From positions 60,336 to 124,335 of the forward strand of contig CAZGKT010000008.1 in NCBI GenBank assembly GCA_964525605.1: DNA of 64,000 nucleotides. Reading direction: 5' to 3'. The stretch is from CAVTWJ01 sp964525605. GTDB lineage: Bacteria; Oederibacteriota; Muellerivitia; Muellerivitales; Muellerivitaceae. The number at the start of each line of letters is the position of its first letter. Position 1 is the stretch's first letter. Position numbers and translations under genes: made by a program. The notes below the pieces were generated by a model that was given only the letters and a program-made list of their open reading frames with translations, ran no database searches and was not told where the DNA came from. Of this stretch, positions 58,520 to 64,000 are shown piece after piece.

Positions 58520-58804
58520 CTAGAGACCTTTGGGATTGTCTTTGGTGGTAATGGAAATTTTGTAGGTCCGGGTTTCCCCGCTGACCCGGCAGAGGACCAG
58601 GAAGGGATGGCCGAGAACCCACTGCTTTCTCAAGTCCTCCGATTCCTGCATCAATCCCTTGATATAGAGATCCAACATTTCCTGGCCGTATTGCCGGACC
58701 CGTTCCAGACTGCGGTTATTGGGACGCATGTGCCCGAAATGCTCATCCACGTTGGCTTGGATGATCGCCGTCAATTGGGTGATGATTTTAAGATCTTTTT
58801 CCAA
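58520..58804 (-). CDS. Small hypothetical protein
   Basis: I do not recognise this 94-residue protein. It starts TTG with G-rich sequence upstream, has helices such as KIITQLTAIIQANVDEHFGH and ERVRQYGQEMLDLYIKGLMQ, and ends with strand-like ETRTYKISITTKDN. The composition is that of a real soluble protein. A longer frame on the opposite strand (58466-58876) covers the same DNA but has an unusual composition, so the minus frame is preferred. It lies between two unrelated genes. Confidence 0.5.
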   Translation of the reverse strand: MEKDLKIITQLTAIIQANVDEHFGHMRPNNRSLERVRQYGQEMLDLYIKGLMQESEDLRKQWVLGHPFLVLCRVSGETRTYKISITTKDNPKGL

Positions 58805-58919
58805 AGGAACCCCGGAATGGATTTAGAAATTCCAGGTTTATTATACCCGACGGGTTTTTTATCGCCCAGCCCATGAAAAACGATAAAAATATTGCGATGG
58901 GGCCGGAACCTTGAGGGGA

Positions 58920-59687
58920 TCAGGAGGTGAGCGCCTCATTCGGTTTGACGGCCTTGAAACGCAAGCGCACATAATCGGCCGTCCAGCGTCCTTGGGAGTC
59001 GCAAAGATCGGGTCGCAGCGCCTCCTGGATTTCCTCCAGGAAGGGTTCTTTCTCGTTTGGTTCGAGCAGGGCCAGGTAGCTTTTCCGGAAGGTCCGGAGC
59101 CAGGTTTTCATGTCCTTCGGAAGGGGCGTGGGCCGGAGAAAATGATCCATCCTTTCCACCCGAAAGCCGGCATTTTCCAGGAGGGAACGGTATTGCCCCG
59201 GGGAGGGATAGAAGTTGGGATCGGGAGCCTGATCCGATAGGCTTCTTTTTTGGAGAGCCTCGCGGGTCGCCCTTTCAATTCGGGCGATATTGCCTTCCCC
59301 GCCCATCTCGGCCACGAAACGCCCCCCGGGCCTCAAGGCGCGGTGAACCCCCCGGATCACTTCTTCCGAGCGCTTCATCCAATGCAGGGCCGCGTTGCTG
59401 AAGACGGCGTCGAATTCCCCGGTGAAAGTCAGGGCCTGGCCATCCATCCAGCGGGCGTCCAATCCCAGGGCCCGGGAGGCCTGGATGAATTCGGGACTGG
59501 CATCCACTCCCACGATCTCATTCCCGAGATCCCGGATTTTCTTCGTCAATACCCCGTCCCCGCAACCCAGGTCCAGGATGCGCTCTCCCGGTTGGGGCGC
59601 TAAAAGGTCCAGAACCCCGATGCCGAGATCGGAGACGAACCGGGCGTTCTGGTCGTAATCTTTCGGGTTCCAGGTTTGAGAGGCCAC
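58920..59687 (-). CDS. Class I SAM methyltransferase (trans-aconitate methyltransferase-like)
   Basis: This soluble methyltransferase of 255 residues begins ASQTWNPKDYDQNARFVSDL and has SAM motif I ILDLGCGDGVLTKKIRDLG, IVGVDASPEFIQASRALG, FDAVFSNAALHWMKRSEEVI and LRPGGRFVAEMGG. The motif order and HWM segment are those of Tam-like enzymes. GTG at 59687 with GGAGG five bases upstream is the start; the open frame extends 12 codons further. The substrate is unknown. It is next to a HAD phosphatase on the same strand, 13 nt apart. Confidence 0.85.
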   Translation of the reverse strand: MASQTWNPKDYDQNARFVSDLGIGVLDLLAPQPGERILDLGCGDGVLTKKIRDLGNEIVGVDASPEFIQASRALGLDARWMDGQALTFTGEFDAVFSNAALHWMKRSEEVIRGVHRALRPGGRFVAEMGGEGNIARIERATREALQKRSLSDQAPDPNFYPSPGQYRSLLENAGFRVERMDHFLRPTPLPKDMKTWLRTFRKSYLALLEPNEKEPFLEEIQEALRPDLCDSQGRWTADYVRLRFKAVKPNEALTS

Positions 59688-59700
59688 GGGTCCTCCAAAG

Positions 59701-60345
59701 TTAAAAGGCGTTCGGAAGCTCACGGGGATGGCGAAGGATGGTTTTCGCCCCGGCCTTCCGAAGTTCCCCTTCGGTGCCGAAACCCCAGGCCGCCCCGATA
59801 GGGATCACCCGGTTGCGAAGAGCGCCGATCACGTCATGTTCCCGGTCCCCGACCATATAAAGGGGGGCCTCGGGTTTTTCGGTTTTCAACAGATGGGCGA
59901 TGAGTTCCGATTTGTCCGAATGGGTTCCATCCGACGAGCAACCATAAACCCTTTTAAAAAACCGGTTCAGATTGAAATGCTCCACGATTTGTTGGGCGTA
60001 GAGTTGGAGTTTGGAAGTGGCCACGTAGAGGTGGAACGAGGGCTCCAAGGCCGCCAGGCTTTCCGCGATTCCGTCGTAAACCTGATTTTCAAACAGGCCG
60101 GTCCGCCCGTATTCTTCCCGGTAAATCGCCAGGGCTTTTAAACCCAGTTCGAAATTTCCACCGGCGAGTTTTGCGAGGGAATTTTGTAGGGGAGGGCCTA
60201 CGCACCAGCGAAGGTCGACCGACGGGTCCAAGGGCATCCCCAGTTCTTTCATCGCGTGATGAATGCACCGGAAGATGCCGATTTGGTTGTCCGTCAGGGT
60301 GCCGTCCAGATCGAAAAGGATGGTGCCGTTTCGTTGGTATGGCAT
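59701..60345 (-). CDS. HAD-family phosphatase (phosphoglycolate phosphatase-like)
   Basis: This HAD-like hydrolase of 214 residues has motif I FDLDGTLTD with the nucleophilic Asp, motif II in YVATSKLQ (Thr/Ser), motif III Lys (SDKSELIAHLL), and motif IV MVGDREHDVIGA. The helical cap follows motif I. Members act on phosphoglycolate or similar small phosphate esters; the particular substrate is not readable. The ATG at 60345 follows AGGAG; the open frame reaches back to 60381. It precedes the methyltransferase gene by 13 nt and is probably co-transcribed. Confidence 0.85.
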   Translation of the reverse strand: MPYQRNGTILFDLDGTLTDNQIGIFRCIHHAMKELGMPLDPSVDLRWCVGPPLQNSLAKLAGGNFELGLKALAIYREEYGRTGLFENQVYDGIAESLAALEPSFHLYVATSKLQLYAQQIVEHFNLNRFFKRVYGCSSDGTHSDKSELIAHLLKTEKPEAPLYMVGDREHDVIGALRNRVIPIGAAWGFGTEGELRKAGAKTILRHPRELPNAF

Positions 60346-60358
60346 AAAACCAACTCCT

Positions 60359-60445
60359 AACGCAAAGGCACTAAGCCGCAAAGGAAGTCAGAAACCAATT
60401 ATGGTTTTAACCCTATCTTTCTTCATGCCTTTGTGGCTCTGTGTT
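60359..60445. repeat. Palindromic ACGCAAAGGCACTAAG-type element
   Basis: Left segment ACGCAAAGGCACTAAGCCGC and right segment TGCCTTTGTGGCTCTGTGTT form imperfect inverted repeats. It is related to the 52032-52127 element. It lies just downstream of leuD (minus strand). Confidence 0.45.
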
Positions 60446-60454
60446 GGCTGTTGT

Positions 60455-61057
60455 TTAAAATCCGTTAACGTAAGGCAATTTTTTCGCGATGTCAGCCGTT
60501 TTGCTGGCGTTGGCCAAGAGCAAACCGGTGGAATCCCAGGTTCCGTTCACCAGGGCGTTACGCTTGGACTCGTGAATATCAAATTTGGCCGCTTCCTTGC
60601 CGTCGCAGAGGAGAATTTTTTTATCGAGATCTACGGTGAAGAGAGCCTTGGGATTATCTTTCACCGTCTTCTGGAGGCGTTGGATGTCGGCCTGGGGGAC
60701 CGTCATGGTGGGAATACCCAGCATGGTGCAATTGCCCGCGAAGATCTCCGCGAAAGATTCTCCCAGGATCGCCTTGATGCCCCAACGCATCAGGGCCTGG
60801 GGGGCGTGCTCACGGGAGGAGCCGCAGCCGAAATTTTGATTCACCAACAGCAGGGACGCTCCCTGGTACTGGGGCATATCAAAGGGATGGCCCTTGGATT
60901 TTCCCTGTGAGTCGACGCGCTCATCCATGAAGGGGTACTTGCCCATGTGGGTGAAGGTGATTTCTTTCAGGTAGCGGGCCGGGATAATCCGATCCGTGTC
61001 GATATCGTTTCCCTCGACGGGTATGGCTTTTCCCTCAATTTTTGCGATCTTGCTCAT
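60455..61057 (-). CDS. leuD: 3-isopropylmalate dehydratase small subunit
   Basis: This is the small subunit of isopropylmalate isomerase, which converts 2-isopropylmalate to 3-isopropylmalate in leucine synthesis. The 200-residue protein has GNDIDTDRIIPARYLKEIT, LLVNQNFGCGSSREHAPQAL and IFAGNCTMLGIPTMTV, the expected swivel-domain motifs. ATG at 61057 follows AAGGAG; the open frame reaches back to 61093. The length and FGCGSSREHAP motif are of the bacterial two-subunit type. It lies downstream of leuC, separated by a palindromic repeat. Confidence 0.95.
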   Translation of the reverse strand: MSKIAKIEGKAIPVEGNDIDTDRIIPARYLKEITFTHMGKYPFMDERVDSQGKSKGHPFDMPQYQGASLLLVNQNFGCGSSREHAPQALMRWGIKAILGESFAEIFAGNCTMLGIPTMTVPQADIQRLQKTVKDNPKALFTVDLDKKILLCDGKEAAKFDIHESKRNALVNGTWDSTGLLLANASKTADIAKKLPYVNGF

Positions 61058-61075
61058 TTCTTTCTCCTTAAACCT

Positions 61076-61130
61076 GAGATTGCCAGGGCCCAAGGCGTCC
61101 CGATTGGGACGGGGCCTCGCAATGACAGAC
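61076..61130. repeat. GTCATTGCGAG-type palindromic repeat between leuC and leuD
   Basis: Read on the minus strand it begins TGTCATTGCGAGG and ends TGGCAATCT, with an inner CGTCCC-GATT-GGGACG stem. This is a common intergenic palindrome type in bacterial genomes. It interrupts what is otherwise a leuCD operon, and may form an mRNA hairpin between the two genes. Confidence 0.55.
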
Positions 61131-61134
61131 GTTT

Positions 61135-62541
61135 TTATTTAATCATTTCTCGAACGTCTGCCACTTTTCCCTCGATGGCTGCGGCAGCCACCATGGCGGG
61201 GCTCATCAGCATGGTTCGTCCATCCTTGCTTCCCTGGCGTCCAATGAAATTACGGTTGGACGAGGAAGCCGAGATTTCCCGACCTTTCAACTTGTCGGGA
61301 TTCATGGCCAGGCACATGGAACATCCCGCCTCCCGCCATTCAAAACCGGCTTCCGTGAAGATCTTGTGAAGCCCTTCTTTCTCGGCCTCTAACTTCACTT
61401 TTTGGGAACCGGGAACCACAAAGGCTCTCACCGTTTTGGAAACATGGCGGCCCTTGGCGACCTTGGCCGCTTCCCGCAAATCGGAAATGCGCCCGTTCGT
61501 ACAGCTTCCAATAAAGGCCACGTCAATCGGGGTGCCCTTGATGGGCTGGCCCGGTTTCAGATCCATGTGCTTATAGGCCAGTTCGACCGTCTTGGCCTCG
61601 TCGGTGGAAAATCGGGCGACCTCGGGCAATTTGTCGTTTACGCCCACCGACTGATCCGGGGTGATACCCCAGGTCACAATGGGTTCAATGTCGGCGCCGT
61701 TGAAGTTCACCAGGTCGTCATACACGGCGTCCTTATCGGAAGCCACTGACTTCCAATAGGCCAGGGCCTTGTCCCATTTGTCTCCCGAGGGTGCCTGGGG
61801 CCGTCCCTTCAAGTAATCAAAGGTGGTTTGATCCGGATTGACGTAGCCTACCCGGGCGCCGCCCTCAATGGCCATATTGCATACGGTCATGCGTTCTTCC
61901 ATGGTCATGGCGTCAAACACGCTTCCGCCGTACTCGTAGGCGTAGCCGATTCCGCCCTTGACCCCCAGCTTTTGGATGACGTAGAGGGTGACATCCTTGG
62001 CCGTGACGCCAGGCTTTAATTTTCCGTTCACGTTCACCCGGCGAACCTTCAAGGCGTCCATGGCCAGGCACTGGGTGGCCAGCACATCCCGCACCTGGGA
62101 GGTGCCGATGCCGAAGGCCAGGGTTCCGAAGGCCCCGTGGGTGGAGGTGTGGGAATCCCCGCAGGCGATGGTCATTCCCGGCTGGGTCAGGCCCATTTCC
62201 GGCCCCACGATGTGCACGATGCCCTGGTTGCCCGATTTGAAATCGAAGAATTTCACGCCGAACTTGCTCACGTTTTTTTCAATGGCCCCCATCATGAGCT
62301 CGGCCTCGGCGTCCGCGAAGGGCCGGGCCTGGCTTTGGGTGGGGACGATATGGTCCACGGTGGCGAAAGTGCGGCTGGGGTAGGCCACTTTCAACCCCTT
62401 TTCCCCGATCATGTCGAAGGCCTGGGGGCTGGTGACCTCGTGGATCAGGTGCAGTCCGATGAAGAGCTGGTATTGGCCTGTGGGGAGCTTGTCCACGACA
62501 TGCGAATCCCAGACTTTGTTGTAAAGCGTGCCTTTGGCCAT
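61135..62541 (-). CDS. leuC: 3-isopropylmalate dehydratase large subunit
   Basis: This is the [4Fe-4S] aconitase-family catalytic subunit of isopropylmalate isomerase in leucine biosynthesis. It has KVWDSHVVDKLPTG at the start, MTIACGDSHTSTHGAFGTLA, the cluster ligand in GSCTNGR, and the paired cysteines in REAGCSMCLAMNPD. The 468-residue length is that of the LeuC type rather than the shorter archaeal-like one. ATG at 62541 follows GAGAGG; the frame reaches back to 62574. A LysR regulator is divergently transcribed 92 nt away, suggesting regulation of leuCD. Confidence 0.96.
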   Translation of the reverse strand: MAKGTLYNKVWDSHVVDKLPTGQYQLFIGLHLIHEVTSPQAFDMIGEKGLKVAYPSRTFATVDHIVPTQSQARPFADAEAELMMGAIEKNVSKFGVKFFDFKSGNQGIVHIVGPEMGLTQPGMTIACGDSHTSTHGAFGTLAFGIGTSQVRDVLATQCLAMDALKVRRVNVNGKLKPGVTAKDVTLYVIQKLGVKGGIGYAYEYGGSVFDAMTMEERMTVCNMAIEGGARVGYVNPDQTTFDYLKGRPQAPSGDKWDKALAYWKSVASDKDAVYDDLVNFNGADIEPIVTWGITPDQSVGVNDKLPEVARFSTDEAKTVELAYKHMDLKPGQPIKGTPIDVAFIGSCTNGRISDLREAAKVAKGRHVSKTVRAFVVPGSQKVKLEAEKEGLHKIFTEAGFEWREAGCSMCLAMNPDKLKGREISASSSNRNFIGRQGSKDGRTMLMSPAMVAAAAIEGKVADVREMIK

Positions 62542-62602
62542 TGGAAACCTCTCAATTTGGAATAGGGAAACCATAGCCCTTCTTGAGGTATTAGTAAAAG
62601 AT

Positions 62603-62635
62603 ATAGATACTATGATATATATAGTTAGAACCTAT
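62603..62635. promoter_or_regulatory. Possible LysR-type binding region between leuC and the regulator
   Basis: Two ATAG..CTAT motifs lie here: ATAG-ATA-CTAT (62603-62613) and ATAG-N7-CTAT (62621-62635), spaced 18 nt apart. The second overlaps the start codon of the regulator gene. Such repeated dyads in a divergent intergenic region fit LysR-type autoregulation, but the assignment is tentative. Confidence 0.4.
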
Positions 62636-63503
62636 GGAAACTCACCAGCTTCGCTACTTTCTCGCCGTGGTCCAGACGGGGCGGTTCACCACCGCGGCCC
62701 AAACCTGCAACGTGTCCCAGCCCTCGCTGAGCATCCAGATCGCCAAACTGGAGGATGAGTTGGGCGGGCCGCTTTTCGAGCGCACGCGAAAGGGCGGGAA
62801 ACTCACGGCGAGGGGAGAAACCTTTTTACCCCGGGCCAAGGCCATTTTGGAACAAATGGAATCGGCCCGGGAAGACGCCAAGGCCCAATCGGGTCTCACC
62901 CTCGGAAAGGTCAGCCTGGGCTGCATGCCCACCACGGGAGCCCATTTGCTTCCGCCTATTTTGTCCACTTTTCGAAAAGCTTATCCGAAGATTCAAGTCC
63001 ACCTGAAAGAAGAATCCTCGCCCAACCTCGCGTTGGCCTTGGAGCAGGGGGAAGTGGAACTGGCCATTATGGATGAGGCGGGTTTGCGGCCGGGGTTGGA
63101 TCACCAAACCATATTGACCGAAGAATTGCTCCTGGCTTTGCCCCACCGGCACCAGCTGGCGGGCAAGGGCGCGTTGAACCTCAAGCAAACGTCGGAAGAA
63201 CCATTTATTTTGATGAAAACAGGACACGGATTTCGTCAAATCACTTTAGATTTTTACCGCAAGGCGGGCTTGGAACCCCGGGTGGTCTTCGAGAGCGGAG
63301 GTATTGAAACCGTGCAGGCCCTCGTGGCGGCGGGTTTGGGAATCAGTTTGGTTCCGCAAATGGTCGCGAAATATCCGGGAGTGACTTACGCCCGGATTTC
63401 TGGCCCCAAGGCGGTCCGCACCCTCTCTCTGGTTTGGAGAAAAAAAGCGCCTTTATCCCCTGCAGCGGAAGCCCTTAAAAAGGTGATCGCAAACACGATT
63501 TGA
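62634..63503 (+). CDS. LysR-type transcriptional regulator
   Basis: This regulator of 289 residues has an N-terminal winged helix (METHQLRYFLAVVQTGRFTT, AAQTCNVSQPSLSIQIAKLE) and a C-terminal periplasmic-binding-protein-like effector domain (VSLGCMPTTGAHLLPPILST, VELAIMDEAGLRPGLDHQTI, ALVAAGLGISLVPQMVAK). The overall form resembles the CynR/OxyR subclass, but no redox Cys pair is evident. Divergence from leuC suggests control of leucine biosynthesis or of itself. The effector is unknown. Confidence 0.9.
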   Translation: METHQLRYFLAVVQTGRFTTAAQTCNVSQPSLSIQIAKLEDELGGPLFERTRKGGKLTARGETFLPRAKAILEQMESAREDAKAQSGLTLGKVSLGCMPTTGAHLLPPILSTFRKAYPKIQVHLKEESSPNLALALEQGEVELAIMDEAGLRPGLDHQTILTEELLLALPHRHQLAGKGALNLKQTSEEPFILMKTGHGFRQITLDFYRKAGLEPRVVFESGGIETVQALVAAGLGISLVPQMVAKYPGVTYARISGPKAVRTLSLVWRKKAPLSPAAEALKKVIANTI

Positions 63504-63533
63504 AAATAGAGGTATCGAATGGAGAGGCGGGTG

Positions 63534-63773
63534 TCATTGTAAAAGACGTATTTTGGCCAGTGCTTTGCCGGAACCAGATTTGAAATATAGTTCAAGTTTT
63601 CGGGCATGGGATTCTGTTTCGACGGCGATATAAGATTTTAGTTTTATTGGACGAAATAATTTTGTGGATACCACTTCACCGTTTGGGTGGGATTGAATTC
63701 TGCGTTTTAGATCGTTGGTAGAACCGGTATATATTTTTTTGTTATTCAATTCTAAGAAATAGACATACCACAT
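63534..63773 (-). CDS. GIY-YIG domain protein (UPF0213-like)
   Basis: This small protein of 79 residues is almost entirely a GIY-YIG nuclease domain: WYVYFLELNNKKIYTGSTND supplies the GIY (YVY) and YIG (YTG) strands, LKRRIQSHPNG the conserved Arg, and ETESHARKLELYFKSGSG the Glu-containing helix. It matches the short UPF0213/YhbQ type of endonuclease-like proteins. The function of these short forms is uncertain. It is transcribed opposite to the lysR gene and converges with it. Confidence 0.86.
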   Translation of the reverse strand: MWYVYFLELNNKKIYTGSTNDLKRRIQSHPNGEVVSTKLFRPIKLKSYIAVETESHARKLELYFKSGSGKALAKIRLLQ

Positions 63774-64000
63774 ATAAAAACCTCAAGACCGAGCGCAAGA
63801 AATTCGGAGCATTGCCAACTGTTGTTGAAGTTGTTGGGTGGCGGAGAGATCGGTCAGGACAGAAAAATATTTATCCTAATTTTATTCTTGATGGAAATTT
63901 CCGTCCCGCTGCCTAAGGCAGCGCCGAACCCTGGGGTTCAAATCCCCTGTTTCTAAACCATAAAGGGTGGCACCCTTTTGGATGCCACCCTTTATGGCGG
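63774..64000. other. Window end: tRNA-3'-end-like segment and strong hairpin
   Basis: A segment at 63932-63960 reads like the T-arm and CCA end of a tRNA (GGGGTTCAAATCCCC, acceptor GTTTCTAA, CCA). No 5' acceptor strand TAGAAAC and no D-arm are found upstream, so a complete tRNA is not supported. A perfect hairpin CGCTGCC-TAA-GGCAGCG (63907-63923) lies before it. Right arms of 15 bp, CCATAAAGGGTGGCA (63958-63972) and TGCCACCCTTTATGG (63983-63997), form a terminator-like hairpin. Nothing else is recognised. Confidence 0.4.

Noticed and set aside
58466..58876. 136-codon plus-strand frame overlapping the small hypothetical gene
   Set aside because: Composition is unusual and no ribosome binding site is seen; the shorter minus-strand frame looks more like a protein.
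63774..63960. tmRNA ending at the CCA
   Set aside because: The acceptor lacks the G3-U70 type pair and no 5' tRNA-like half or tag frame was found upstream.

Overview
The window looks like a chromosomal, origin-proximal segment of an uncultured Gram-negative bacterium. Outer-membrane and periplasmic functions (TonB-dependent receptor, HtrA, lipoproteins) argue for two membranes. Secreted proteins with Thr/Pro-rich linkers of the TPT type and C-terminal FlgD/T9SS-like Ig domains resemble those of poorly characterised candidate phyla (FCPU426/Firestonebacteria-like or Elusimicrobia-like lineages). That placement is inference from style only; no marker in the window fixes the phylum. By eye, roughly the first 19.8 kb is more AT-rich than the rest.

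Region by region: 0.3-2.7 kb holds cydAB (cytochrome bd oxidase, minus strand). 2.75-9.6 kb is a cobalamin block: promoter, B12 riboswitch and btuDCF; a second promoter and riboswitch with a BtuB-like receptor; then, convergently, a CbiX-type chelatase preceded by an unrecognised Fis-type HTH protein. 10-25.5 kb is the conserved origin neighbourhood: rpmH, rnpA, yidD, yidC, khpB/jag, mnmE, mnmG, rsmG, recF, dciA-like, gyrB, gyrA. Two perfect 16-bp parS palindromes bracket mnmG-rsmG, but parA, parB, dnaA and dnaN are all absent. Overlapping the end of gyrA is a very large membrane histidine-kinase-like protein whose phosphoacceptor His is replaced by Asp and which ends in a proline-rich tail of about 340 residues. 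I consider it the most unusual gene here.

28.8-32.5 kb holds membrane proteins, an O-methyltransferase and a HigBA-type toxin-antitoxin pair with a palindromic operator. 32.6-36.3 kb is a glucan-degradation cluster (GH12, lipoprotein, GH16) separated by three copies of a dispersed repeat of about 60 bp. 36.7-39.8 kb is a heat-shock operon (sigma-70 family factor, HspR repressor, HtrA protease). Its promoter spacer is exactly filled by an HspR (HAIR) operator, and five tandem repeats of about 21 bp lie upstream. 40-43.3 kb encodes a secreted metzincin/NHL-propeller protein.

43.3-64 kb is a mosaic of accessory and housekeeping genes: SDR, AAA_14 ATPase, gluzincin, secreted NHL protein, HicBA, DUF6786-like protein, methyltransferases, tandem DinB paralogues, a glycosyltransferase/deacetylase set, rhodanese, EVE, M48, AIM24, HAD, leuCD with a divergent LysR regulator, and GIY-YIG. 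Three reading frames in 46-54 kb look broken (DUF6980-like, hicA, GT4-deacetylase). Two of these are explained by one missing base in a homopolymer, so assembly error must be excluded before calling them pseudogenes.
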